From JANPIX01 sp031425195 (lineage in GTDB: Bacteria; Pseudomonadota; Alphaproteobacteria; Rhodobacterales; Rhodobacteraceae): a stretch of 64,000 bases of DNA. The notes beneath the pieces were generated by a model. That model made no database searches and was not told where the DNA came from. It worked only from the letters and a program-made list of their open reading frames with translations. The stretch is taken from NCBI GenBank assembly GCA_031425195.1, contig JANPIX010000009.1, positions 310,001-374,000 of the forward strand, read 5' to 3'. Positions 20,157-29,626 of the stretch are shown in pieces (position 1 is the stretch's first letter; the number at the start of each line of letters is the position of its first letter). The position numbers were made by a program, and so were the translations under genes.

Positions 20157-20938
20157 CACCGATACCCCGCTTCGCCGTCCTGATGCAGCCTCGGGCCACG
20201 CTCCGTGATCGGTTCCAGCGCCGTTTCCACCGGCACATTCGGCGCGTCGTTGGGATTGGCGATCCGCGCCGCTGGATTGAACGCCCATTTGACCCCGTTC
20301 AGGATCACACGCTGCACATTGGCATCGTGGTAGGTCGGATAGGTTTCATGGCCCGGCCGGAAATAGAAAACCGATCCCGCCCCCCGCTTGTAGGTCAGCC
20401 CCGACCGGAACACTTCACCACCTGCGAACCAGCTGACGAACACCGTTTCCATTGGTTCCGGCACGCCGAACGGCTCGCCATACATCTCTTCGTTTTCCAA
20501 CTCGAAATGGTCAGGCAGACCCGCCGCAATCGGGTGGCTCCGGCTGGTGACCCACAACCGCTCCCGCTCGCCCGCCTCGCGCCATGTCAGGTTGCAGGGC
20601 GCGCCCATCAGCCGCTTGAACGGTTTGGAAAAATGCGCCGAATGCAGAAAGATGATCCCCATCCCGCCCCAGACGGCATCGCAAACCCGCTCCACAACCG
20701 CATCCGCCACATCGCCATGTGCGGCATGGCCCCACCAGATCAGCACATCCGTCGCGGCCAGCTTTTCCGCCGTCATTCCGTGGTCCGGGTCCTGCAACGT
20801 CACAGTGGTCGCCTGAATGCCAGGGTCGCGGTTCAACGCGTCGGCAATCGCGCCGTGCATCCCGCGGGGGTAAAGCCCGGCGACAGTCTTGTTCTTCTGC
20901 TCGTGGACGTTTTCGCCCCACACCGTTGTTCGGATCAT
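20156..20938 (-). CDS. thuA: ThuA-domain protein (trehalose utilization type)
   Basis: ThuA-like protein of 260 residues with a class I glutamine amidotransferase-like fold. Characteristic segments are [12 protein letters not shown] at the N-terminus, [28 protein letters not shown] and the [13 protein letters not shown] motif near the C-terminus. AAGGAA lies before ATG 20938. There is no signal peptide. It is first in a two-gene unit with the ThuB-like dehydrogenase. Confidence 0.85.
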   Translation of the reverse strand: MIRTTVWGENVHEQKNKTVAGLYPRGMHGAIADALNRDPGIQATTVTLQDPDHGMTAEKLAATDVLIWWGHAAHGDVADAVVERVCDAVWGGMGIIFLHSAHFSKPFKRLMGAPCNLTWREAGERERLWVTSRSHPIAAGLPDHFELENEEMYGEPFGVPEPMETVFVSWFAGGEVFRSGLTYKRGAGSVFYFRPGHETYPTYHDANVQRVILNGVKWAFNPAARIANPNDAPNVPVETALEPITERGPRLHQDGEAGYR

Positions 20939-21168
20939 GCTGTTTCCTTCCGCCCCAAGGGCGCGCGTTCGATTCGTCCGGCATCTTACGCCATCCCGCC
21001 CGCCACCGCATCAAAGCGCTTTGGAAGAGCGATTTTGCACATTTTTCCGCCAATCGGCTTTCCCTCGGGCGGTGATCTGCCCATCACTGACGCGGCATCG
21101 GCTTGCGTTTGCGCAACACTTGTTTGGAGTGCTACGACGTTGTCAGACAGCATCAGGCCGGGGGCATC

Positions 21169-22989
21169 ATGGTTATCAGGAACGGATCGCGCGGGGCCGA
21201 CAGGATCGGCGGAACCGATCTGGGCGACCGCATCTCGGCCGGACCTGGGGGCGACGCAGCCTTTGGCGGGCGGGGCCGCGATACCCTTTCCGGCGGTGAA
21301 GGCCGCGATAAACTCCTCGGCGGCGACGGCGATGATGTGCTGTTCGGTTTTGGCCGCTCTGATGGCACTGCGGCCTCCGGCACCATCGTCGCCACCTGCA
21401 TCGCAAGCGGCCTTTCCGCCCCCCTGTTCGCCACCTCGGCACCTGGCGACCCCGACCGCCTGTTCGTCGTCGAAAAGGGCGGCACCATCCGCACGCTCGA
21501 CCCTGCGACGGGCACGACCACACCCTTCCTGACGATCCCCCCCGAAGAACTGAGCACCTCGGGCGAACAGGGGTTGCTGGGCCTTGCCTTCCACCCCGAT
21601 TACGCGACGAACAGCAAATTCTACGTCTATCTCGTGAACGCAGGCGGCGATCTCGAACTGCGCGAATACTTTACCGCAGCACCCGGTGACCCGCCCGTGG
21701 GCGACGTGATCCTGCACATCCCCCATCCTGACGAAACTAACCACAACGGCGGCTGGATCGCCTTTGGCCCGGACGGATATCTTTACATCTCGGTCGGCGA
21801 CGGCGGTGGCGGCGGCGACCTCCCTAACAACGCGCAGAACAAGGGGGTTCTGCTGGGCAAGATGCTGCGGATCGACGTGAACGGCGATGATTTCACCAAC
21901 GATGACGACCTCGACTATGCCATCCCCGACGACAACCCCTTTGCCGGCGCAACTCCCGGCGCGGACGAAATCTGGGCCACCGGCCTGCGCAACGCCTGGC
22001 GCGCGTCGTTCGACCGGCAGACAGGCGATCTTTACATCGCCGACGTGGGTCAGGGCGACCATGAAGAGGTGAACTTTCAATCCGGGCAAAGCAATGGCGG
22101 CGAAAACTATGGCTGGGCCGTCAAGGAAGGCAACAGCCCCTTTGGCACTCCCCGCCCCGGCAACCCAGACCCGGATTCCCCCCTTCTGACCGACCCGGTG
22201 ATTGATTACGATCACGTGCCCGCCCCCCTTGGCGGCCGTTCGGTGACGGGCGGTTACGTCTACCGTGGCCAGTCCGAAGGCATGCAGGGCGTGTATTTCT
22301 ACGCCGATTTCATAACCAATCAGGTCTGGTCGTTCCGCATGGTGGGCGGCAAGGCAGTCGATGCCGAAAACCGCACGGCGCAATTCGTGACGGCGGTGGG
22401 CAGCCTCGATGCCATCGCCTCCTTCGCGGAAGACGGGCGCGGCAACCTTTACGCCATCGGTATTGATGGCGAGGTGTTTCTGATCGAACCGCAGGCAGGC
22501 GCAGGCGACGGTGCAGATCTGATCCGCGGCGGCAACGGGCGCGACCGTATTCTGGGCGGCGTCGGCAATGACCGGCTGTTCGGCGATGCGGGGGGCGATA
22601 CGCTGGCCGGGAATGATCAGAACGACGTGCTGACCGGCGGCGCAGGCCGCGATCATCTGTATGGCGGTCAGGGGGCCGACCGGTTCGTTTTCGTAACTCC
22701 CGACGATTCCCTGCCAAACAGCCGCCGCGACGTGATCCATGATTTCACCCAAGGCGAAGACAGGATCGATCTGTCCCGCCTTGACGCGCGCCCCCTTGAA
22801 GACGGCGATCAGGCCTTTGTTCTGATCGACGACGCGGATTTCACCGCGCGCGGTCAGGTCCGCCTTGAACACATGGGCACGTCAGTCGTCGTCTCCGTCA
22901 ACCTGCGCGGTTCCCTGCAGGCTGACATGCAGATTGTCCTCCAGAACCAACTGGCATCCGATCTTTCAGCGCTGGACTTCATCCTGTAA
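21169..22989 (+). CDS. PQQ-dependent sugar dehydrogenase-like beta-propeller flanked by RTX repeats
   Basis: Predicted secreted enzyme of 606 residues. Residues ~5-60 hold RTX-type glycine/aspartate repeats (GGEGRDKLLGGDGDD). Residues ~72-445 are a soluble glucose/sorbosone dehydrogenase-like propeller: GLSAPLFAT, GEQGLLGLAFHPDY, HNGGWIAFGPDGYLYISVGDGG and ATGLRNAWRASFD are all present. Residues ~460-530 hold a second RTX block (GGNGRDRILGGVGNDRLFG), then the type I secretion tail ending DLSALDFIL. No Sec signal peptide is seen. The start ATG 21169 follows GGGGG; the frame is open to 21103. It overlaps the convergent DMT transporter by 24 bases. The oxidised sugar is unknown. Confidence 0.88.
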   Translation: MVIRNGSRGADRIGGTDLGDRISAGPGGDAAFGGRGRDTLSGGEGRDKLLGGDGDDVLFGFGRSDGTAASGTIVATCIASGLSAPLFATSAPGDPDRLFVVEKGGTIRTLDPATGTTTPFLTIPPEELSTSGEQGLLGLAFHPDYATNSKFYVYLVNAGGDLELREYFTAAPGDPPVGDVILHIPHPDETNHNGGWIAFGPDGYLYISVGDGGGGGDLPNNAQNKGVLLGKMLRIDVNGDDFTNDDDLDYAIPDDNPFAGATPGADEIWATGLRNAWRASFDRQTGDLYIADVGQGDHEEVNFQSGQSNGGENYGWAVKEGNSPFGTPRPGNPDPDSPLLTDPVIDYDHVPAPLGGRSVTGGYVYRGQSEGMQGVYFYADFITNQVWSFRMVGGKAVDAENRTAQFVTAVGSLDAIASFAEDGRGNLYAIGIDGEVFLIEPQAGAGDGADLIRGGNGRDRILGGVGNDRLFGDAGGDTLAGNDQNDVLTGGAGRDHLYGGQGADRFVFVTPDDSLPNSRRDVIHDFTQGEDRIDLSRLDARPLEDGDQAFVLIDDADFTARGQVRLEHMGTSVVVSVNLRGSLQADMQIVLQNQLASDLSALDFIL

Positions 22990-23895
22990 CGGCTGCCCCC
23001 GCGCCACGGGCATGGGGCGGCTGAACAGATACAGACCCGACACGATGATGATGGCCGACCCCACAATCGTCTGCGCCGTCGGCAGATCGCCAAAGAAGAT
23101 CCAGCCCAGCAGCACCGCCCACAGCAACAACGTGTACTGCACCGGGGCCACCACAGCGGCGGGGGCCAGCTTGACCGAACGGTTCAGGCACAGATGCGCC
23201 CCCATCGCCACCACCCCAAGGCTGCACAGCTGCATCAGGTCGAACCCGTCAGGCCAAGCCCACGGCAGGTCCGGAAACGGCGACAGCGTCAGGATGATCC
23301 CCACGCCCCCCGCCCCCACCAACTGCCAGAAGGCCAGCACCATGTCCGGCGTGCGGCGCAAACTGCGCCCCGTCATCACCATCACCGCCAGCGATACCGT
23401 CCCCACCATCGCCACCACAATCGCCCACATGGGCCACGCCGCCCCCTCGGCCCCCGGCCCCAGAATGACCAGCACGCCCACAAACCCCACCGCAATGGCA
23501 ATCCCCTGCGCAAGGTGCAGCCGCTCGCCCAGAAACACCGGCGACAGCAGCGCCACCCAGATCGGTGCTGCCAGCCAGAACGCCATCACATCCGCCAGCG
23601 CCAGCCCCCGCACCGCGATATAGAAACACGCCACCTCGACAGACGATGCCACGACCCGCAACACCTGCACGCGTGGTTTTTCAAGCCGCAGCACAGCTCT
23701 GATTGCCCCGGTCCACACCATCACCGGAACCAGCACCGCCAGCGCCCCAAGCGACCGGAGCGCCAGAACCTGCCCCACCGGATGCTTGGCCACCAGCCAT
23801 TTGCCCAGCGTGTCGTTAAACGAAAACAACGCCATCGCAGCAAGCGACAGCACAATCCCCCACTGCGCGGACGTCAGATTACCGCGCTGTTTCAA
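22966..23895 (-). CDS. DMT-superfamily transporter (EamA domains)
   Basis: Inner-membrane transporter of 309 residues with about ten hydrophobic helices in two EamA repeats; the first begins near residue 12 (GIVLSLAAMALFSFND). The start is TTG 23895, preceded by AGGA with a five-base gap and lying inside the 3' end of the response regulator gene (17-base overlap). This suggests translation coupled to the regulator. Substrates in this family are amino acids, nucleobases or other metabolites and cannot be assigned here. The 3' end overlaps the convergent RTX-dehydrogenase gene. Confidence 0.87.
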   Translation of the reverse strand: MKQRGNLTSAQWGIVLSLAAMALFSFNDTLGKWLVAKHPVGQVLALRSLGALAVLVPVMVWTGAIRAVLRLEKPRVQVLRVVASSVEVACFYIAVRGLALADVMAFWLAAPIWVALLSPVFLGERLHLAQGIAIAVGFVGVLVILGPGAEGAAWPMWAIVVAMVGTVSLAVMVMTGRSLRRTPDMVLAFWQLVGAGGVGIILTLSPFPDLPWAWPDGFDLMQLCSLGVVAMGAHLCLNRSVKLAPAAVVAPVQYTLLLWAVLLGWIFFGDLPTAQTIVGSAIIIVSGLYLFSRPMPVARGQPLQDEVQR

Positions 23896-24607
23896 GCCAG
23901 TCCTGCAATTCCGCTTCGGCCCGTTCCATGGCCCCGCTGTTCAACAATTTGCGCAGCAGTGCCGTCGTCACCGCCCGCGCGCGCAGGTTGAACTGCACAT
24001 CACCGCCCTCGGCGCTGCCCGCCGTGGGATAGACGTCCAGTTTTTCATAAATCTGCTGCAACCGGTTTTGCACCGACCGCAGCGACAACCGCCGCCGCTG
24101 CGCAATTGCCCGGTCGGTCAGGCCCAGCGCAATATCCATCAGAATCTCGTAATCTCGATCCGAAAACCCTACGCTGCGCCCGAAACTCATCTGCTGCGTG
24201 CCGCGCACCTCGCGGTCAATCACGCACTGGTTTTCGACAAAGATGCTGCGCAGCGCAAGACGCAGCCGTTCTTCCGACGCCGACTTCAGGACATAGCCGT
24301 AGGCCGCCCCGTCCGGCACAATCCGCGCCACGCCACGCACATAGGCCTCATCAGCATAGTTCGACCAGAACAGGATGCGCGTCGCCGGCCGCTCCTGCCA
24401 GATGGTGCGCGCCGCCTCGATCCCGTTGCGCGGTTGCATCTGCAGGTCCATCACGATGTGCGCCGTCTGGTTGGCACGCGCCTGAATTTCACCCTCGCCA
24501 CCCGAAACCGCCTCGATCACCGTGCCACATTCCGGCAGGGCTGCGACCACGGCCTCGTGCAGGTATGACCGGTGCAGCGGATCATCCTCGACAATCAACA
24601 CCTTCAT
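23879..24607 (-). CDS. LuxR/NarL-type response regulator
   Basis: Two-component response regulator of 242 residues. The receiver domain (1 to ~125) has the acidic pair in VEDDP, the phospho-acceptor aspartate in HIVMDLQM, a conserved serine (LFWSN) and lysine (YVLKSAS). A LuxR-type helix-turn-helix follows (FSDRDYEILMDIALGLTDRAIAQ). ATG 24607 overlaps the kinase stop as ATGA; an in-frame ATG at 24616 is less likely. The partner is the kinase directly upstream. The C-terminal ~40 residues after the HTH are unusually long for NarL proteins. Confidence 0.9.
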   Translation of the reverse strand: MKVLIVEDDPLHRSYLHEAVVAALPECGTVIEAVSGGEGEIQARANQTAHIVMDLQMQPRNGIEAARTIWQERPATRILFWSNYADEAYVRGVARIVPDGAAYGYVLKSASEERLRLALRSIFVENQCVIDREVRGTQQMSFGRSVGFSDRDYEILMDIALGLTDRAIAQRRRLSLRSVQNRLQQIYEKLDVYPTAGSAEGGDVQFNLRARAVTTALLRKLLNSGAMERAEAELQDWLETAR

Positions 24608-25869
24608 GTCGCCCATGCACCCGCGCCCTCCGTAGCCTCGGCCCCCTCTGGCTCCGCCGGTGCGGTGCCGAGCGTCAGCCGCACCCCCAGCCCCCGCCCC
24701 GACAGCCCGCCCGTCAGTGCCAGCCGCCCGCCAATCAGCCGCGCGCGGGTCGTCATGTTTTCAATCCCCCGCCCGCCCCCGGTATCACCCCGCCCGATGC
24801 CGCGCCCGTCGTCGCGCACCTGAATGACAACCTGCCCGCGTTGCTGCGCCAGTGACACCTGCACCACCGTCGCCTGCGCATGGTTCACCGCATTGTTGAC
24901 CGCCTCCTGCGTGATGCGGAACAACGCCACCCGCACCGTTGCAGGCAAGGCGTCGACGGCCCCGGCCGTGCTGTCAGTCAACCGCCCGGTCAACCCCGAC
25001 CCCGCATCCCGCACCACCCGGTCCAGATGGTTTTCCACCGCCTGCGCAAAGCCGAACAGATGCAAAACCGATGGCGTTGCCGATTCGATGATCTGGCGCA
25101 ACGCCTGCATCGCGCCGTGCAACCCCTGACTGACTGCCGCAAGATCGGGCGGCGTCACATCACCCGCCAACCCAAGCCTGTCCACCCGTCGCGCAAGCCG
25201 CGTCAGATCGGCCAGCGTCTGGTCATGCAGATCCATCCCGATGCGCTGACGTTCCCCCTCCAACGCCTCGGTGAGTTTCAGCGCACCCAGCCGCAAACCT
25301 TCCTCGCGCGCCTGCGCCTCCACTTCGATCACGGCGGATTGGCGCGCCTGTTCGGCGGCCCGCAGGGCATAGAAATAAGGCGACAACAACTCGGCTACAT
25401 ACCGGCAATTCCGGATGTCGGCGGCCCGGTATTGCGCCGCACGGTGCATCGAACAGGACAGCGCGCCGATGATCTTGCCATGCACCACCATCGGCAGATG
25501 GATGCGGCTGCGCAATTCATGCTCGAAGATCGGCCCATGCGATGACTGCGTGGCGGTAAACCGCGGGTCGTCACAGGCGTTGTCGGTCAGGATGTGATCG
25601 ACTTCCCCCATCAGCAAACCCCGGATCGGGCTGTCGGCAATCGGCGCATGCGCCATCTTGCCCCAATCCGTGTCGATCCCGTGTTCATAGGCCGTGTGAA
25701 ACCGCCCGTCGAACCCCAGTATGCACACATCCATATGGTCATGCGGCACGATCTGCGCGATTTCGGCGGCAACCGCCCGGATTGCGGACTGGAAATCCAA
25801 CTGCCCCGCAAGCAGGCGGGAAATCCGGAAGAACTGGTTCAGTCGCGCAGAACTGGCTGTGCCGGGCAT
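24604..25869 (-). CDS. Cytosolic GAF-domain sensor histidine kinase (HisKA_3 type)
   Basis: NarX/DegS-type kinase of about 421 residues. A GAF sensor domain covers residues ~20-165. The phospho-acceptor is His215 in ERQRIGMDLHDQ. The ATPase domain shows the N-box QEAVNNAVNHA, the G1 box DDGRGIG and the G2 box GGRGIENM. No membrane helix is visible, so it should sense an intracellular or diffusible signal. I use ATG 25869 (AAGGTG eight bases upstream); the frame is open to 26001. It heads an overlapping kinase-regulator-DMT unit and diverges from the sugar importer genes that start at 26123. Confidence 0.87.
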   Translation of the reverse strand: MPGTASSARLNQFFRISRLLAGQLDFQSAIRAVAAEIAQIVPHDHMDVCILGFDGRFHTAYEHGIDTDWGKMAHAPIADSPIRGLLMGEVDHILTDNACDDPRFTATQSSHGPIFEHELRSRIHLPMVVHGKIIGALSCSMHRAAQYRAADIRNCRYVAELLSPYFYALRAAEQARQSAVIEVEAQAREEGLRLGALKLTEALEGERQRIGMDLHDQTLADLTRLARRVDRLGLAGDVTPPDLAAVSQGLHGAMQALRQIIESATPSVLHLFGFAQAVENHLDRVVRDAGSGLTGRLTDSTAGAVDALPATVRVALFRITQEAVNNAVNHAQATVVQVSLAQQRGQVVIQVRDDGRGIGRGDTGGGRGIENMTTRARLIGGRLALTGGLSGRGLGVRLTLGTAPAEPEGAEATEGAGAWAT

Positions 25870-26122
25870 CGCAATTGCACCTTGAATGAAACCTTGGTCC
25901 AGCATGGCGCAGATCGCCCACGCTTGCCAGTGGTGACGGCCCCCTGTCCCTGCGGCCTTGCGCAACATTTTCTGCGGTTTCCCGCAAGTGCCCTGCCGCA
26001 AAGGGCCTATACAGAACGCCGTTCCCTGCCCATGGTAGGAAAGTCAGATCACGGAGGCCGCCGTCTGGGCGGGGTCTGCAATCGACGGCCCCCGGGCCGC
26101 ACACCACACAGGGAGGAAAGAC

Positions 26123-27136
26123 ATGAAAGCCAAGATGATGATGCTTGCATCCGCCGCAGTTGCCTGCGCCGCGATGCCATCCTTTGCCGATACGGCAGAC
26201 AAGCGGATTGCACTGTCCAACAACTATGCCGGCAACAGCTGGCGTCAGGCCATGCTGACAAGCTGGGACACCATCACCAAACCGGCGGTCGAGGCTGGCA
26301 TCGTCGCCGCTGCAGACTCGTTCACCACGGCGGAAAATCAGGCCACCGAACAGGCCGCGCAGATCCAGAACATGATCCTGCAGGGCTATGATGCGATCGT
26401 GGTCAACGCCGCGTCCCCCACCGCCCTGAACGGCGCCATCAAAGAGGCGTGCGATGCCGGCATCACGGTCGTGTCGTTTGACGGGATCGTCACCGAACCC
26501 TGCGCCTGGCGCATCGCGGTGAACTTCAAGCAGATGGGCATGGACGAAGTCACCTATCTTGCCGAAAAGCTGCCCGAAGGCGGCAACATCCTTGAAATCC
26601 GCGGCCTTGCCGGGGTGTTCGTGGATGACGAGATTTCGGCAGGCATCATGGAAGGCGTGGCCGCAAACCCGCAGTTCAAGGTCGTGGGGTCGGTCCACGG
26701 TGACTGGGCGCAGGACGTGGCGCAAAAGGCCGTCGCAGGCATCCTGCCCAGCCTTCCCGAAGATATCGTGGCTGTCGTGACGCAGGGCGGCGACGGCTAT
26801 GGCGCGGCACAGGCGTTCACCGCCGCTGGCCGCCCTCTGCCGCTCATCATCATGGGCAACCGTCAGGATGAACTGGCCTACTGGAAGGAACAGAAGGACG
26901 CCACGGGCTACGAGACAATGTCGCAATCCATTGCGCCCGGCGTCTCCACCCTCGCCTTCTGGGTCGCCCAGCAGATTCTCGACGGCAAGGAAGTGCCGAA
27001 AGATCTGAGCGTGCCGTTCCTGCGCATCGACCAGGACAATCTCGAAGCAAACCTTGCCTCCACGCAGGTGGGCGGCGTCGCCAACGTGGAATACACGCAG
27101 GAAGACGCGATCAAGGTGATCGAAAGCGCAATGTAA
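26123..27136 (+). CDS. Sugar ABC transporter substrate-binding protein (RbsB-like, PBP type I)
   Basis: Periplasmic binding protein of 337 residues. The signal peptide ends near residue 22 (PSFA). The periplasmic-binding-protein type I fold shows as LSNNYAGNSWRQAM, QIQNMILQGYDAIVVNAAS and VVTQGGDGYGAAQAF. A GGAGG site lies eight bases before ATG 26123. It is first in the operon with an RbsA-like ATPase, two permeases and an SMP-30 lactonase. The ligand is probably a mono- or disaccharide (inference). Confidence 0.9.
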   Translation: MKAKMMMLASAAVACAAMPSFADTADKRIALSNNYAGNSWRQAMLTSWDTITKPAVEAGIVAAADSFTTAENQATEQAAQIQNMILQGYDAIVVNAASPTALNGAIKEACDAGITVVSFDGIVTEPCAWRIAVNFKQMGMDEVTYLAEKLPEGGNILEIRGLAGVFVDDEISAGIMEGVAANPQFKVVGSVHGDWAQDVAQKAVAGILPSLPEDIVAVVTQGGDGYGAAQAFTAAGRPLPLIIMGNRQDELAYWKEQKDATGYETMSQSIAPGVSTLAFWVAQQILDGKEVPKDLSVPFLRIDQDNLEANLASTQVGGVANVEYTQEDAIKVIESAM

Positions 27137-27156
27137 AAGGGTCTGCAAGACCCTTT
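27136..27156 (+). promoter_or_regulatory. Intercistronic hairpin after the binding-protein gene
   Basis: A perfect 9-bp stem (AAAGGGTCT with AGACCCTTT, loop GCA) begins at the last base of the stop codon. A second, weaker inverted repeat (27162-27193) follows. There is no long T-run, so it more likely stabilises the binding-protein mRNA or partly terminates transcription. Confidence 0.6.
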
Positions 27157-27245
27157 GAAAGCCGGCCCTTGGCATCTGCCCTTGGGTCGGCTTTCCCCTT
27201 GCCTGTCGCGCCTGTCCCCAATGTCCCGCGTGAAAGCCCACCCTC

Positions 27246-28694
27246 ATGCCCCCTGCCCCACCCGTCCTTGAAATCGCCGATGCCCGCCTGCGTTTTGGCG
27301 AAGTTGTGGCGCTTGATGGTGTCACCCTGCGGATATCCGCAGGCGAATGTCTTGGCCTTGTCGGCCATAACGGGGCCGGAAAATCCAGCATCGTCAACGT
27401 GTTGAACGGTGGCATAGCACCCCAGTCCGGCACGCTTTCCTGTGATGGCACGGTGATCGGCAATTACGGGATAAAGGTCGCCCGCGCCCACGGCCTGCGG
27501 TGCGTGTTTCAGGAACTGTCGCTCTGTCCGAATCTCACCATCCTTGAAAACGCCCGCCTGATGCACCGCAATCTTGGCGGCTGGGGCTGGCGCGCCAAGG
27601 CGGCCGCCGTCATCCGCGCCAGCCTCGACACCGTGTTCCCCGGCCACGGCATCGACATGCGCACCCAGCTTGGCCATCTGTCCATCGCCCAGCGCCAGAT
27701 GGTCGAAATCGCGATGGCCTTTTCCGACGCCGGATCCGCCCCGCGCCTTGTGATCCTTGACGAACCCACTTCCTCGCTTGACGCCGGTCTTGCGGCGCAG
27801 CTTCTGGCCCATGTCCGTCGCTTTGTGGCCTCTGGCGGTGCCGTCCTTCTGATCTCGCATATCCTGCAGGAAATTCTGGGCCAGACCGACCGCATCGTCG
27901 TGATGAAGGATGGCCGTGTGGTTGCCGACCGCCCCGCCGCCGACTTCACCACCACGACGCTGGTCGAGGCGATGGGCAGCGCCGCCCACGCCGCCGCTGC
28001 TCGCCGCGTCTTTGCCAAGGCGGGGCCCGCGGTTCTGACCCTGACCCTCCCCACCGGCACCCCCTTTGTCGCCCACAAGGGTGAACTTGTCGGCCTTGCG
28101 GGCCTTGGCGGCCATGGTCAGACCGAAATGCTTCTGGCGCTGCACGATCAGCAAACCGCCAACTGGTGGCCCCGCCGCGACCCCGCCGTCACCTTTGTCG
28201 CGGGCGACCGCCGCCTGAACGGCGTGTTCGATCTGTGGAGCATCCGGCGCAACCTGTCGCTGGGAAGCCTTGCCGACATGGCCGGTCGCGGCGGGCTGAT
28301 CCGTCAGTCCGACGAAAACGCCCGCGCCGAAATCTGGCGCAAACGGATCGAGATCAGGACACCCGATCTCGACAATCCAATTCTCTCGCTTTCAGGCGGC
28401 AACCAGCAAAAAGTGCTGTTCGCCCGCGCCCTTTCCACCCGCGCGCCTGTCGTGCTGATGGACGATCCGATGCGCGGCGTCGATATCGGCACCAAGCAAG
28501 AGGTCTACGACATCATCCGCCTCGAAGCACAGGCCGGGCGCACCTTCGTGTGGTATTCCACGGAAATGGACGAAATGGCATTATGTGACAGGGTTTACGT
28601 CTTCCGCGAAGGCCGCATCGTCGCCGAACTGTCCGGCGACGCCATCACGGAGTCGGCCATCCTCGCCGCGTCCTTCCGGTCCGAGGCGGCGTGA
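27246..28694 (+). CDS. Sugar ABC transporter ATP-binding protein with two ATPase domains (RbsA/MglA-like)
   Basis: Duplicated ATPase of 482 residues. The N-terminal domain has Walker A GHNGAGKSS, a divergent signature LSIAQRQMVEIA and Walker B LVILDEPTSSLD. The C-terminal domain lacks a clear Walker A, and its inter-domain part is short, but it keeps the signature LSGGNQQKVLFARAL and VVLMDDPMRGVDIG. The protein is slightly shorter than the ~500 residues usual for RbsA. The stop overlaps the next gene as TGATG. Confidence 0.9.
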   Translation: MPPAPPVLEIADARLRFGEVVALDGVTLRISAGECLGLVGHNGAGKSSIVNVLNGGIAPQSGTLSCDGTVIGNYGIKVARAHGLRCVFQELSLCPNLTILENARLMHRNLGGWGWRAKAAAVIRASLDTVFPGHGIDMRTQLGHLSIAQRQMVEIAMAFSDAGSAPRLVILDEPTSSLDAGLAAQLLAHVRRFVASGGAVLLISHILQEILGQTDRIVVMKDGRVVADRPAADFTTTTLVEAMGSAAHAAAARRVFAKAGPAVLTLTLPTGTPFVAHKGELVGLAGLGGHGQTEMLLALHDQQTANWWPRRDPAVTFVAGDRRLNGVFDLWSIRRNLSLGSLADMAGRGGLIRQSDENARAEIWRKRIEIRTPDLDNPILSLSGGNQQKVLFARALSTRAPVVLMDDPMRGVDIGTKQEVYDIIRLEAQAGRTFVWYSTEMDEMALCDRVYVFREGRIVAELSGDAITESAILAASFRSEAA

Positions 28695-29626
28695 TGCGCG
28701 TGTCCGGCGATCAACTGCGCCTTGCCGTTCCCGTCCTCGCCCTCGTGGCCCTTCTGGCCGGTGTGTTCTGGATGCAGCCCCGCGCGGCGAGCTATACCGG
28801 CCTCAACCTTCTGTTCAACCTGTCGGTGCCCATTGCGCTGGCCACACTGGCGCAGATGGTCATCATTTCGGTCAACGACCTTGATCTGTCGATGGGGGCC
28901 TTTGTCAGTTTCGTGGCCTGCGTGACGGCCACCTTCCTGAACGACGCACCCCTGATCGGCGCGCTGATCCTGCTCGCCTCCATCGCGGTCTATGCAGTGA
29001 TCGGGGTCGTGATTCACCTGCGCAACCTGCCCTCCATCGTCGTGACCCTGGGGATGAGCTTTGTGTGGGCCGGCCTTGCCGTCCTGATCCTGCCGGCACC
29101 GGGCGGCGCGGCCCCCGAATGGGTGCGCAGCATCATGACCGTCAAACCGCCGCTGATGCCCATGGCCATCGCGGCCAGCATCATCATCGCCATCGTGGCG
29201 CATCTTGTGGTGATGCGGTCGTCCTTCGGGGTGCTGATCCGGGGGCTGGGCGGCAACGAACGGTCCATCGCGCGGGCAGGATGGTCGGTCGTGATGGCGC
29301 GCGCCGGGGCCTATGCGCTGGCCGCCACCTTTGCCGTGCTTGCGGGTATCGCCCTCGTCGGCCTTGCCACCTCGGCCGATGCCAACATAGCGCTGCGCTA
29401 TACGCTCCTCTCGATTGCCGGGGTGATCCTTGGCGGCGGCGAATTCATCGGCGGGCGGGTGTCGGCCATCGGGGCGGTGATTGGCGCACTCACCCTCACG
29501 CTCGCCGGGTCGTTCCTGTCCTTCCTGCGTCTGTCGCCCGATTGGCAAATCGGCGCGCAGGGGGCCATCCTGATCCTTGTCTTGGCGCTCCGCCTTGCGC
29601 TGTACCGGCTGGAGACGCGCCAATGA
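28694..29626 (+). CDS. Sugar ABC transporter permease 1 (RbsC-like)
   Basis: Inner-membrane permease of the ribose/xylose/galactose (BPD_transp_2) family with about eight to ten helices in 310 residues. The hallmark MVIISVNDLDLSMGAFVSF segment is near residues 55-75, and the later GVILGGGEFIGGRVSAIGAV loop is conserved. ATG 28694 overlaps the ATPase stop. A GTG one codon earlier is also in frame. Confidence 0.9.
   Translation: MRVSGDQLRLAVPVLALVALLAGVFWMQPRAASYTGLNLLFNLSVPIALATLAQMVIISVNDLDLSMGAFVSFVACVTATFLNDAPLIGALILLASIAVYAVIGVVIHLRNLPSIVVTLGMSFVWAGLAVLILPAPGGAAPEWVRSIMTVKPPLMPMAIAASIIIAIVAHLVVMRSSFGVLIRGLGGNERSIARAGWSVVMARAGAYALAATFAVLAGIALVGLATSADANIALRYTLLSIAGVILGGGEFIGGRVSAIGAVIGALTLTLAGSFLSFLRLSPDWQIGAQGAILILVLALRLALYRLETRQ

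Noticed and set aside
21180..22700. Repeated GGC/GAC-rich DNA in the RTX genes considered as a nucleotide repeat array
   Set aside because: The periodicity comes from Gly-Asp RTX protein repeats; the DNA units diverge and are not a CRISPR or satellite.
20986..22872. Very long minus-strand open frame opposite the RTX-sugar dehydrogenase gene
   Set aside because: The plus strand has clear domain motifs; the antisense frame is a low-information product of GC-rich codon use with no recognisable motif.
29065..29622. N-terminal extension of permease 2
   Set aside because: It is an out-of-frame reading of permease 1; ATG 29623 overlaps the preceding stop and fits family starts.
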